Assembly: GCA_902526045.1 (NCBI GenBank) | Contig: CABZJI010000001.1 | Location: 154,482 to 189,247, forward strand | Direction of reading: 5' to 3' | Length of the DNA: 34,766 nt | Source: an uncultured SAR86 cluster bacterium | Lineage (GTDB): Bacteria > Pseudomonadota > Gammaproteobacteria > Magnimaribacterales > AG-339-G14 | Shown: piece after piece, positions 10,761 to 18,948 of the stretch | How positions within the stretch are numbered: position 1 is the first letter of the stretch | How the letters are laid out: each line of letters opens with the position of its first letter | Position numbers and translations under genes: made by a program | Notes under the pieces: model-generated | Database searches by the model: none | Told to the model about the DNA's origin: nothing | What the model saw: the letters and a program-made list of their open reading frames with translations, nothing else

Positions 10761-12110
10761 ATGAATTTAGATATTGTTATATTGGCCGCAGGGAAAGGTA
10801 CCCGCATGGGAAGTCCTTTGCCCAAAGTCTTAGCTAATCTCGCAGGAAGACCAATGCTGGATCATGTTTTGGAATCTGTATCCCAATTGAAGAAAATTAA
10901 ATTGCATGTCGTCGTAGGTCACGAAGCTCAGATGGTCAGAAAAACTTTTTCTGATAATAAAAAAATAAACTGGATTAAGCAGACAAAACAACTGGGAACA
11001 GGGCACGCAGTTAAGCAAGCTTTAAAGCATATTCGATCAAATTCAAATGTTGTTATTTTATATGGCGACGTCCCCCTTATCTCTGAGAATACAATTTCTA
11101 AATTAACTAAGTTAGCTAGTAAAGGGCCGGCGCTGCTAACTTTCAATAAAGATAATCCAACCGGTTACGGAAGGATAATAAGAAGTTCAAGAAATAAAAT
11201 AGAAGCAATAATCGAAGAAAAAGACGCCTCTCCATCCGAGAAGCAAATTACAGAAGTTAATTCCGGGATCATGGCTTTTAAGGCAAAAGAGCTCTCTCGC
11301 CTCATAGGAAAAATTAAAAAGAATAATAAAGCTAGAGAGTTTTATCTAACGGATACCGTTCGAGAAGCATACCTTGAAAAATTGAATATTCAATCATTGA
11401 GGCTATCTGATATGGACGAGGTTTTAGGCTGTAATACTCCAGAAGATCTTCAGCTATTAGAAAAGGCTTACCATCTTTCTACTGCAAAGAAATTTCTCAA
11501 TAAAGGTGTTTCTTTTGCAGATATAGAAAAAGTTAAATTTAGAGGAAGCGTCTCAATAGAAAAGGGAGCTTTTATAGATGAGAATGTAATTTTTGAAGGC
11601 AGCGTCTCTATTGAAGCAAATGCAAAAATTGGTCCAGGATGCATTATTTCAAATTCAACCATCGGTAAAAATGCTGAACTTCTCCCTTATACTTTTGTCG
11701 AAGAGTCTAAGCTCGAAAATAATACTAAAGCAGGACCGTTTGCTCATGTAGGCATCCAAACTAAATTGGAAGCAGGGGCAGAGATAGGAAATTTCGTTGA
11801 GACAAAGAGAAGTAATATTGGAGCAAATTCAAAGGCCAAACACCTCGCTTATATTGGTGACGGGAGAATAGGAAAAGGCGTTAACATTGGCGCTGGCACC
11901 ATCTTTTGTAACTATGATGGAGTTAAAAAGCACATCACTAAAATTGAGGACGATGCCTTTATAGGATCTAACTCAGCTTTGGTGGCTCCTTTGACCATAG
12001 GCAGAAAATCTTACGTTGGCTCTGGATCGGTCGTAACAAAAAATGTTGGCAAAGGTCAGCTAGCAATTGGCAGAGGCAGACAAAAAAATATGCTCAATAG
12101 GAAAAAATAA
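10761..12110 (+). CDS. glmU: Bifunctional N-acetylglucosamine-1-phosphate uridyltransferase / glucosamine-1-phosphate acetyltransferase GlmU
   Basis: It makes UDP-N-acetylglucosamine, the precursor of peptidoglycan and lipid A, in two steps: acetylation of glucosamine-1-phosphate, then uridylation. The 449 residues (E. coli 456) show the pyrophosphorylase signature LAAGKGTRMGS..PKVL at 8-23, GTGHAVKQAL, and LYGDVPLIS in the N-terminal domain. From about residue 250 there are hexapeptide repeats of a left-handed beta helix, with the acetyltransferase site stretch HLAYIGDG..NIGAGTIFCNYDG. Its stop shares one base with the glmS start (TAATG), so the two are coupled. Confidence 0.97.
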   Translation: MNLDIVILAAGKGTRMGSPLPKVLANLAGRPMLDHVLESVSQLKKIKLHVVVGHEAQMVRKTFSDNKKINWIKQTKQLGTGHAVKQALKHIRSNSNVVILYGDVPLISENTISKLTKLASKGPALLTFNKDNPTGYGRIIRSSRNKIEAIIEEKDASPSEKQITEVNSGIMAFKAKELSRLIGKIKKNNKAREFYLTDTVREAYLEKLNIQSLRLSDMDEVLGCNTPEDLQLLEKAYHLSTAKKFLNKGVSFADIEKVKFRGSVSIEKGAFIDENVIFEGSVSIEANAKIGPGCIISNSTIGKNAELLPYTFVEESKLENNTKAGPFAHVGIQTKLEAGAEIGNFVETKRSNIGANSKAKHLAYIGDGRIGKGVNIGAGTIFCNYDGVKKHITKIEDDAFIGSNSALVAPLTIGRKSYVGSGSVVTKNVGKGQLAIGRGRQKNMLNRKK

Positions 12111-13936
12111 TGTGTGGAATCATCGCAGCATCGACCGAAAGAAGTATCGGTAAACTACTTATTCAAGGGCTTTATAAGATGGAATACCGAGGCTACGACT
12201 CTGCTGGTATAGCCATGCACACTGCAGATAGAGTTGCGCATTTGAGAGCTCTCGGAAAGGTCAAGCTTCTCGAAGATTTAATGATTAATGAAAAGCCTAA
12301 AGGAAAAGTTGGCATTGCTCACACCCGCTGGGCAACTCACGGAGAACCTTCAGAAGTCAACGCTCACCCACATCAGTCAAACGAAAGAATTTTTATTGTT
12401 CATAACGGTATCATTGAAAATTATTTGGAACTCAAAGACGAGCTGGTTAAAAAAGGTTACGCCTTTGCCTCTAAAACAGACTCTGAATTAATAGCGCATC
12501 TACTTGATAGTTATCTAGAAGCGGGTTCATCTTTGCTCGACGCTACCAAACAACTAAAAGATAAGCTTAAAGGAGCCTATGCTATCGCAGCACTTGATCA
12601 CAGCGATCCAAATACATTGGTGCTTGCTCGAAATCGATCTCCACTATTGATAGGTCTGGGTGAAGACGGAAATTTTGCTGCTTCCGATCCTCTAGCACTT
12701 GCCGATCTTACCAATAAATTTTTAATTCTTGAGGACGGGGATGTTGCAAAAATAAGTTCTAATAAAGTAGAAGTTTTTGACCAAAACAATAAAGTCTGCA
12801 AAAGAGATATCCAGATTATTGATATCAAAAGCGAGGCTTCATCAAAAGGAGACTTCAAACATTTCATGGAGAAAGAAATCTATGAGCAGCCAAACGCAAT
12901 TTTAAATACCTTAGATGGAAGAGTGGGTGGCGACGATGTTTTAGAAAACATTTTTGGCGAAGGTTCCGCTGACATTTTTGCTAAAGTTAAAAGAATTCAA
13001 ATCACTGCTTGCGGCACAAGCCTCCATGCTGGTCGAGTCGCTGCAAATTGGTTCTCAGCTATAGCCGGACTGCCAACCCAAATTGATTACGCTAGCGAGT
13101 ATCGTTATAAAAATCCCTATATCGATAAAAATACTCTCTTGGTTACCATTTCCCAATCAGGAGAAACAGCTGATACCTTGGCCGCTCTTCGTTATGCCAA
13201 AGACCAAAACTATCTTGCTTCTCTTGCAATTTGTAATGTACCGACCAGTTCATTGGCCAGAGAATCTGATTTCCTTCTGCTAACCAATGCAGGGCCTGAG
13301 ATAGGAGTAGCTTCTACAAAAGCATTCACCACGCAGCTCATAGCCTTGATGTTATTAACCTTGTCTCTTGCTAAAGCCTCAGGTATGAATCCCAAGCTCA
13401 GAGCTAGAGTAATCCAAGCTTTGCGTCAGATGCCTGATACTGTGGAAAAAAGCCTGGAGCTTAAAGAAGATATTATCGAGATAGCCTCTGAAATTGCTCA
13501 ACAAGACAATGCACTATTTCTCGGGCGAGGGATGTTTTATCCCATAGCAAAGGAGGGTGCACTAAAACTCAAAGAAATTTCTTATATTCATGCAGAAGCT
13601 TACCCAGCTGGAGAATTAAAGCATGGCCCGCTTGCATTAATTGACGAGCGCATGCCAGTCGTTGCTATTGCTCCAGAACATGAATTAGCAGAGAAATTGG
13701 TATCCAATCTTGAAGAGGTCAAAGCAAGAGGCGGCGCGTTGTACGTTTTCGGTAATGCGAAAGAAAAGCTATCTCTTGAAAGGGGGAAATATATCAGCAT
13801 GCCGGAGTGTGATTTCTTGCTTACTCCTATTTTGTACACTATCCCTTTGCAAATTTTATCTTATGAAGTTGCCTTGAAAAGAGGTACGGATATTGATCAG
13901 CCAAGAAACTTAGCCAAGTCCGTCACGGTGGAGTAG
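12110..13936 (+). CDS. glmS: Glutamine-fructose-6-phosphate aminotransferase GlmS
   Basis: It makes glucosamine-6-phosphate from fructose-6-phosphate and glutamine, the entry step to amino-sugar synthesis. The 608 residues (E. coli 609) begin MCGIIA with the catalytic Cys2 of the glutaminase domain, followed by RGYDSAGIA and the HTRWATHG motif. Two SIS isomerase domains follow (TACGTSLHAG, SQSGETADT, LKHGPLALI), ending in the typical RGTDIDQPRNLAKSVTVE. Translation is coupled to glmU. No glmS ribozyme could fit in front of it, as expected for a gammaproteobacterium. No terminator is seen in the 30 bases after the stop. Confidence 0.98.
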   Translation: MCGIIAASTERSIGKLLIQGLYKMEYRGYDSAGIAMHTADRVAHLRALGKVKLLEDLMINEKPKGKVGIAHTRWATHGEPSEVNAHPHQSNERIFIVHNGIIENYLELKDELVKKGYAFASKTDSELIAHLLDSYLEAGSSLLDATKQLKDKLKGAYAIAALDHSDPNTLVLARNRSPLLIGLGEDGNFAASDPLALADLTNKFLILEDGDVAKISSNKVEVFDQNNKVCKRDIQIIDIKSEASSKGDFKHFMEKEIYEQPNAILNTLDGRVGGDDVLENIFGEGSADIFAKVKRIQITACGTSLHAGRVAANWFSAIAGLPTQIDYASEYRYKNPYIDKNTLLVTISQSGETADTLAALRYAKDQNYLASLAICNVPTSSLARESDFLLLTNAGPEIGVASTKAFTTQLIALMLLTLSLAKASGMNPKLRARVIQALRQMPDTVEKSLELKEDIIEIASEIAQQDNALFLGRGMFYPIAKEGALKLKEISYIHAEAYPAGELKHGPLALIDERMPVVAIAPEHELAEKLVSNLEEVKARGGALYVFGNAKEKLSLERGKYISMPECDFLLTPILYTIPLQILSYEVALKRGTDIDQPRNLAKSVTVE

Positions 13937-13966
13937 ATTTGGTTGTACCAGTTAAAACGGTAAGTT

Positions 13967-14347
13967 GTGAGTAATTCTGGAAATTTTATAAGTCCATTTT
14001 TAGATAATAGAGAACGTATTTTTGAAAATTCTTCAGGTTTTGTTATTTTCGACAAATTTCCAGTAAGTGAAGGTCATTGTCTCGTTGTTCCTCACAGAGT
14101 TTATTCAAACTATTTTGATTCAACTGACGATGAAGTTATTGGACTCAACCGTCTCCTTTTTCAAACAAAAGAATTTTTGGTAAAAAAATTTGATCCCCCC
14201 GGATTCAATATTGGAATAAATTGTGGAGAGGTAAGTGGTCAGACAGTTGATCACTTACACATACATATTATCCCGAGATACCATAATGATGTTGAAGATC
14301 CAACAGGTGGAGTGAGAGGAGTTATTCCCACTAAACAAAAATATTAA
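13967..14347 (+). CDS. HIT-family (Fhit-like) nucleotide hydrolase or transferase
   Basis: A small histidine-triad protein of 126 residues. The triad HLHIHII is at residues 96-102 within GQTVDHLHIHIIPRYHND, the Fhit-type form, and the conserved FPVSEGHCLVVPHR stretch is at 31-44. Members split or bind dinucleoside polyphosphates and nucleoside phosphoramidates; the substrate here is unknown. The glycine-rich tail GGVRGVIPTKQKY is typical of one bacterial HIT subgroup. The start is GTG and no strong ribosome binding site is seen. The stop overlaps the start of the HNH gene (TAATG), so the two genes form a unit. It is richer in A and T than glmS before it. Confidence 0.9.
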   Translation: MSNSGNFISPFLDNRERIFENSSGFVIFDKFPVSEGHCLVVPHRVYSNYFDSTDDEVIGLNRLLFQTKEFLVKKFDPPGFNIGINCGEVSGQTVDHLHIHIIPRYHNDVEDPTGGVRGVIPTKQKY

Positions 14348-15276
14348 TGAATCCTTATCTAAAAGATGTTTTAGATCTGATAAATAACGGGTCAATGGAC
14401 AATACATATAAAATGTCTTGGATAAGGTCTATTGTAGAATCTTGTGAAAAATCTCCAAAAAAAAATATTCATTTTGATGAGTTATCAAGATTGATTTTTA
14501 AGTATTATTGGAATCAGTGTATATTTTTTAATCTAAATCAAAGTCACAACAGAAATAAGAAACCAGAGATCATACAAATTGTTGAAAATTCAATTAAGGA
14601 ATACCAATTATCAAGAGGTTTCAAAAAAGAAACTTTTATAAGAATAGAAAATGAAATAGATATCCCGTTTACAAAAATAAGTTCAGTCTTAAAGAAAGAC
14701 GTTTGTAAAAGATTTTTAAATCTTGGAGGTAGAACACACAAAATTTATGACTATGACCTCACTAAAAGAGAGATAAAATTAATTAACCCTAGAGTTCTAA
14801 AAACTTATTCAGAAATTTTATATAACTCAATCAATTATCGATGGACACAAGAATTAGAAACTATGGATGGATCCCCAAGAATTTCAAAAAAAATAAAAGG
14901 GGTTGATAGAGATCAATTTCCTAAACGAGGAAACCTGAACAAATTTCGAAAATTTATTGACGAAGAAAATCCAAAGAAGGAGTGTTTTTTGACTGGAAAA
15001 AAAATCTCAGGAACTCCTTCAATAGATCATGTTATTCCATGGTCTTATATGTATTCAGATGACTTGTGGAATTTGGTATATGTATTACCCAATGAAAATA
15101 GTTCCAAGAGTAATAGATTACCAAATAAAAAGTTGATAGAGAGACTAAAGACCAGAAACATAAAATTATTTAAAACTTTGAAAAAGAAAGGAATAAATAA
15201 TAAATTCACAGAAGAACTTAAATTATCAATTGATAATAATTATGTTGAAAAGTTTTGGATTGGATTCAAGGGTTAA
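14347..15276 (+). CDS. HNH endonuclease-domain protein, possible defence or mobile-element nuclease
   Basis: A 309-residue protein whose C-terminal part carries an HNH nuclease fold: CFLTGKKI at 213-220, the catalytic DHVIPWS at 227-233 (H228), WNLVYVLP at 241-248 (N242) and NSSKSNRLP at 251-259. Residues 1-200 are helical, lysine-rich, and not a domain that I recognise; they may supply target recognition or oligomerisation. The gene is very AT-rich: I counted 13 and 10 G+C in two 60-base rows (14461 and 15181), against 31 in a glmS row (12301) and 19 in an oxygenase row (15781). That, with the coupled HIT gene, suggests acquired DNA. A metabolic function is unlikely; its DNA or RNA target is unknown. 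Confidence 0.8.
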   Translation: MNPYLKDVLDLINNGSMDNTYKMSWIRSIVESCEKSPKKNIHFDELSRLIFKYYWNQCIFFNLNQSHNRNKKPEIIQIVENSIKEYQLSRGFKKETFIRIENEIDIPFTKISSVLKKDVCKRFLNLGGRTHKIYDYDLTKREIKLINPRVLKTYSEILYNSINYRWTQELETMDGSPRISKKIKGVDRDQFPKRGNLNKFRKFIDEENPKKECFLTGKKISGTPSIDHVIPWSYMYSDDLWNLVYVLPNENSSKSNRLPNKKLIERLKTRNIKLFKTLKKKGINNKFTEELKLSIDNNYVEKFWIGFKG

Positions 15277-15333
15277 CTAAATGAAGAAAACAGGTACAAC
15301 CAATTCAACTTCGTTACTGTTGAGTAAAGTAAA

Positions 15334-16563
15334 ATGACTATGGAGAAAATTAAAGAAATTAAGTCTGAAGAAATGAAAGATGCCAATTTACAACTTCCTG
15401 AAGTTGATTGGCTTGAAAAGGAATCTAATCCTAAAAAATTTTTTAAAGATCTTAGATATGCCTTATCTGAATTTGGATTTATGGTGTTAACAAATGCTCC
15501 AGGTCTCTCCGATGAATTTCAGCAACAAGCGTTTAAAGAAGTAAGAGGTTTTTTTGATTCACCGGTAGAACTAAAGAAGACTTCTTACATTGGTAAAACT
15601 CCATACTTTAGAGGATATAGCTTGCCAACACCGGCTGATAGCGGCTTTGGACAAGTTATTGAAGCATTTCAGTATGGCTTTGAGCAGAAGCCTTTGTGTG
15701 AACACAATGATAAATCCCAACCAATCCATCGAAGATTATTTCGCGGTCCAAATACCTGGCCAGATAAAGAGTCGCTTCCAGGATTTCGACCACTAATTGA
15801 TGATTTAAATCAGCGTTATCATCGATTAACCCATTTATTAGGCGAGGCAATTGTTGAATCTTTAGGAGAAGACGTCAAAGCATTTCGTGAATATTTTGAT
15901 TTTGACGATCCTGATTTGGCTGCCAGCCTAAATCATAATTTTGGACTAGATGCCTTTGCTGAGGAAGACCAAGATAAAGTGCGCGAGGAATACAAAAAAT
16001 TCTCAAGCGACAAGGTTGGTGCCCACATAGATGGGCCTCCTTTTATCGCTTTATTAATCAACGATCGACCAGGACTTCAAGTTGTAGCAGCCGAAGGTGA
16101 ATGGATTGATGCTCCAGTTACCTGCCGAACAGCATCGGGAGATTATCATGTTCCCGTAATTCCTGGGTCTGTTATTGTAAATACTGGTGGAACCCTCATG
16201 CATTTGAGCGAGGGTCGGTACTCAGCAACCTTACATCGAGTTAACACTACCTTAATTCCCAAAGGCGAAACACGAGTCTCCATGCCTTATTTCTTGATTC
16301 CTAAAATGGAGGGAGACCTTATACCTTTTGGTAAATCCAAAGCCGGTTCAGTTGGTGTGGGAGGCTATGAATCTGGACGCGATAGAGGCGCCAACGCAAG
16401 CGTTAACCGAATGGGAACTTTTCCTCAAGTGACGCGTCGTTGGTGGGTTGAAGAATATTCAGAACTTCGTCAACAACAGCGGAATGAAGTAGAGGCAGAA
16501 ACACAGGCAGCATTAAAGCTTGCTAAAGAACGAGGTGAACGTTTCACCAAAGAGAAAACTTAG
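15334..16563 (+). CDS. 2-oxoglutarate/Fe(II)-dependent oxygenase, isopenicillin N synthase-like
   Basis: A 409-residue soluble non-haem iron oxygenase. The N-terminal DIOX_N-type region (LRYALSEFGFMVLTNAPGL, about 40-58) precedes the double-stranded beta helix with the iron ligands H231 and D233 (GAHIDGPP) and H301 (SATLHRVN), and the 2-oxoglutarate-binding R314-x-S316 (TRVSMPYF). This architecture is shared with plant and bacterial IPNS-like hydroxylases and ethylene-forming enzymes; the substrate cannot be deduced. A second ATG two codons in is an alternative start. The gene is followed after 10 bases by a cupin gene with a clear ribosome binding site, so the two probably work on one pathway. 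Confidence 0.9.
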   Translation: MTMEKIKEIKSEEMKDANLQLPEVDWLEKESNPKKFFKDLRYALSEFGFMVLTNAPGLSDEFQQQAFKEVRGFFDSPVELKKTSYIGKTPYFRGYSLPTPADSGFGQVIEAFQYGFEQKPLCEHNDKSQPIHRRLFRGPNTWPDKESLPGFRPLIDDLNQRYHRLTHLLGEAIVESLGEDVKAFREYFDFDDPDLAASLNHNFGLDAFAEEDQDKVREEYKKFSSDKVGAHIDGPPFIALLINDRPGLQVVAAEGEWIDAPVTCRTASGDYHVPVIPGSVIVNTGGTLMHLSEGRYSATLHRVNTTLIPKGETRVSMPYFLIPKMEGDLIPFGKSKAGSVGVGGYESGRDRGANASVNRMGTFPQVTRRWWVEEYSELRQQQRNEVEAETQAALKLAKERGERFTKEKT

Positions 16564-16573
16564 GAGAAAAGAA

Positions 16574-17095
16574 ATGAGGAGAATAATCACAGGCCATAAC
16601 GACAGCGGAAAATCTGTCATATCCATTGACGGACCTCCTGCAAGATCAATCGGCGAAGAGGCTGGCGGCCTTTATGAGATTTGGAACACCGATGGAAGCG
16701 GATTTGATACATCTTCAAATAATGACAGGGCTGATATAGATATCGTATTGTCTCCTGTGCGAAAAGGTACAAAGTTTAGGTACTTTCAGATAAACCCAAT
16801 CCCCGAAGGAGTGCCTCAAGAAGTCATCGAAGCCGCTACCGCAGAAGCCTTCGAAAAAATGGGCGCTTCTCATCATAGAGTGGATACATCAAGAAACGCT
16901 GCGATGCACGAAACAGCCACCATTGATTACATTATCCTTTTAAAAGGAGATGTGACTTTAATTTTGGATGAGGAAGAAGTTAGGTTAAAGCCGCATGATG
17001 TTGTGGTTCAGAGAGGCACTAACCACGCCTGGGTAAATAATGGATCGGAACCAGCATTATTGATAGCTGTTTTAATTGATAGCAGTCTAGCTTGA
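16574..17095 (+). CDS. Cupin-domain protein
   Basis: A 173-residue single-domain cupin starting MRRIITGHNDSGKSVI. The start at 16574 is chosen because AGGAG lies at 16562-16566 and the N-terminus fits related proteins; an upstream ATG at 16520 would add 18 residues inside the oxygenase gene and is less likely. The second half holds the cupin motifs: H112-E113 and D118 in MHETATIDYIILLKG, and H151 in PHDVVVQRGTNHAW, plausible metal ligands. The arrangement oxygenase plus cupin suggests modification of a small carboxylate or aromatic compound, but the reaction is unknown. A likely terminator begins at its stop codon. Confidence 0.85.
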   Translation: MRRIITGHNDSGKSVISIDGPPARSIGEEAGGLYEIWNTDGSGFDTSSNNDRADIDIVLSPVRKGTKFRYFQINPIPEGVPQEVIEAATAEAFEKMGASHHRVDTSRNAAMHETATIDYIILLKGDVTLILDEEEVRLKPHDVVVQRGTNHAWVNNGSEPALLIAVLIDSSLA

Positions 17096-17126
17096 TTGTT
17101 TTAATATTAATAAAAGCAAGCTTTTT
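17089..17126 (+). terminator. Likely intrinsic terminator after the oxygenase-cupin pair
   Basis: AGCTTG (17089-17094, including part of the stop codon) pairs with CAAGCT (17117-17122), and inside it TTTTA pairs with TAAAA, leaving a small AT-rich loop. A run of five T (17122-17126) follows. The stem is AT-rich and contains a bulge, so strength is uncertain, but the placement right at the operon end supports it. Confidence 0.55.
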
Positions 17127-17167
17127 ATATTACATAATGTAGGATAGTAACGCTTGAGAGCCTAAGA

Positions 17168-17584
17168 ATGATTAGAACCCAATTAACAACAGACAAATTA
17201 GCTTTTTCAGTATCTTTAGTATGCGTTTTGCATTGCTTTTTCGCTCCCTCATTCATAATTCTTTCATCTGGAGTATTTCCTTTGGCTATGGACAACGAAT
17301 TAGTGCATAAATTAATTGTTTTGATAGCAGTTCCGTTAAGTATATTTTCTCTCTACCTAGGCCACATAAATCACAAAACAATCTCCTTTTTTCCGCCAGC
17401 TATTTTTGGACTCACTTTATTGATCACAGCTGTAGCCTTGGGGGAGGCTGCTCTTGGTGAGTTTGGGGAAAAAGGGCTTACTCTGTTAGGCTCAATCTTT
17501 GTTGCATATGCTCACTACAAAAATCATCAAGCTTGTAAGAAAATAGACTGCGATTGTCACAATAAACAAGAACTTTCTTCATAG
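17168..17584 (+). CDS. MerC-domain inner membrane protein
   Basis: A 138-residue protein with about four membrane helices. The first helix contains the cysteine pair C19 and C23 (VCVLHC) in the position where MerC proteins carry metal-binding cysteines. The C-terminal tail has a histidine/cysteine-rich end (HQACKKIDCDCH) that could also bind metal. MerC family members move mercury or, in non-mer settings, are metal-handling membrane proteins of unknown substrate. No other mer genes are present, so a mercury resistance role is not supported. It stands alone after a terminator; an 11-base palindrome lies just upstream. Confidence 0.75.
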   Translation: MIRTQLTTDKLAFSVSLVCVLHCFFAPSFIILSSGVFPLAMDNELVHKLIVLIAVPLSIFSLYLGHINHKTISFFPPAIFGLTLLITAVALGEAALGEFGEKGLTLLGSIFVAYAHYKNHQACKKIDCDCHNKQELSS

Positions 17585-17614
17585 CATTAATGTTCAAGCT
17601 GCTTTTCTAAACCT

Positions 17615-18013
17615 ATGAAGGCAGCTGAAATAAAAAAACAAGTTTTAGATGAGTTAGATACTTGGATGTCTGCTTTTAATGCAAAAGATTTAGAAGCTTG
17701 GTCAAAAACACATAATTTTCCACATGTTCGCATTGCTAGCGGAAATCTCACTTATTGGCATTCAAGAAAAGAATACGTTGAACATTTTAGTAAGCCTGAT
17801 ATGTTCGATAGCTTACAAGCGCTCGGATGGCATCATTCAAAATGGGTATCCAGAGACTTTGATTTAATTACAGAAAACAAAGTTCACGTATCGGTAGTAT
17901 TCCAAAGATACAATAGTGACAACAAACCACACAGTAAATTTGAAGCCCTGTACATTCTTACAAAAGAGAATGAAAAATGGGGTGTTCAAGCTAGGTCTAG
18001 CCTTGCACCCTAG
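17615..18013 (+). CDS. NTF2-like / SnoaL-fold protein of unknown function
   Basis: A 132-residue protein with the pattern of the NTF2-like superfamily: an N-terminal helix followed by WMSAFNAKDLEAWSKTHNFPHVRI at about 17-40, a central strand region and a final strand ending WGVQARSSLAP. Such proteins are small cone-shaped enzymes or binding proteins. No signal peptide is visible. It lies 30 bases after the merC-like gene with no good ribosome binding site. The function cannot be stated. Confidence 0.7.
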   Translation: MKAAEIKKQVLDELDTWMSAFNAKDLEAWSKTHNFPHVRIASGNLTYWHSRKEYVEHFSKPDMFDSLQALGWHHSKWVSRDFDLITENKVHVSVVFQRYNSDNKPHSKFEALYILTKENEKWGVQARSSLAP

Positions 18014-18042
18014 TTTAAAAAATGAAAAAGTAAGAAAGACAC

Positions 18043-18435
18043 ATGGCTGATGACATTATCTTGCAAAAAAGAACTTTAAGAGTTTTAATAATTTCAGTTC
18101 TTTTAGTGACACTGTGTTTAATTTTCTTAAATCCAGATTTAGCCATTCCATCTGATCCGTCTCAAGTAGATTATTTTGGTATTCTGGCAGTTTTATTCTT
18201 TTTGGTCTCTTTGGTTCTATTATTCATTTTCCATTTTTGGGGTAAGATTTTCTTTACGTTGTATGTCCTAGAAGGATTAGTAGTAAGATGGTATGGGCCT
18301 GAATATATTGAGCCTGCTGATAGTATTTTTTTATTGTTTACTTATCTAGAGGGAATGATTGAAGGTGCAATTCTAGTGCTCATATTTTTGACGCCGATGA
18401 AAAACCTTTTTAAATCGGTCAAAGGGTATTTATAA
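18043..18435 (+). CDS. Small integral membrane protein of unknown function
   Basis: A 130-residue protein with about four hydrophobic segments (roughly 11-30, 44-65, 67-80 and 93-117) and few charged residues outside them. No catalytic motif is visible. GTAAGAAAG lies close upstream of the ATG. It directly abuts the next gene (stop TAA followed by GTG), so the two proteins are probably made together. I do not recognise a family. Confidence 0.65.
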   Translation: MADDIILQKRTLRVLIISVLLVTLCLIFLNPDLAIPSDPSQVDYFGILAVLFFLVSLVLLFIFHFWGKIFFTLYVLEGLVVRWYGPEYIEPADSIFLLFTYLEGMIEGAILVLIFLTPMKNLFKSVKGYL

Positions 18436-18948
18436 GTGAATCAAGATTTAATTATTTTAATTGTTCAAATAATTGCTGCGTTAGGGGTAGTTTTATCTGT
18501 TTTTTATCTTGGAATTCAAATTCATCAACAAAATAAAATTACGAAGGCTCAATTTGGACATTCATTAACTCAGCGCATGTATGAAAGATATTTCAATACA
18601 TCAAAAGACAAGGAGTTCAGCAAATTTCTCTCAAAAGATTGGGCTGGAGAAGAATTGGATGATTCAGACAGATGGCGAGTTGTTGTATTCGTCAATACTG
18701 TCTTAGTAGATATTTTTGACACTTATGAAAAAGTTCAAAAAGGATTTGTTGATAAATCTCACTTGGATATGCGAATGCACATGCTTAAGTTGGGAACTAT
18801 GAAAGCTCCACTAGCTAAAAGCACCTGGAAATATTGGAAAGGAACCAGATCAAAAGAATTCATAGATTGGTTTGAAAAAGAGATCTACGGAGATGAAGGA
18901 TTCAACGAAGGTTTCGAAAAAGAAATTATTCCAAACGTGAGAAGATAA
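18436..18948 (+). CDS. Membrane-anchored protein of unknown function
   Basis: A 170-residue protein with one N-terminal membrane helix (about 5-26) and a soluble helical remainder rich in aromatic and charged residues (HSLTQRMYERYFNTSKDKEF, FEKEIYGDEGFNEGFEKEI). The start is GTG immediately after the stop of the preceding membrane protein gene. Proteins of this shape, short anchor plus helical domain, occur widely in marine bacteria as hypothetical proteins. The end abuts, with no gap, the stop codon of the convergent phosphatase gene. Confidence 0.65.
   Translation: MNQDLIILIVQIIAALGVVLSVFYLGIQIHQQNKITKAQFGHSLTQRMYERYFNTSKDKEFSKFLSKDWAGEELDDSDRWRVVVFVNTVLVDIFDTYEKVQKGFVDKSHLDMRMHMLKLGTMKAPLAKSTWKYWKGTRSKEFIDWFEKEIYGDEGFNEGFEKEIIPNVRR

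Noticed and set aside
16520-16573. Upstream start for the cupin gene
   Set aside because: It would add 18 residues of lysine- and arginine-rich sequence inside the oxygenase gene; AGGAG seven bases before 16574 and the family N-terminus support the later start.
17168-17584. Mercury resistance operon
   Set aside because: Only a MerC-like gene is present, with no merR, merT, merP or merA.
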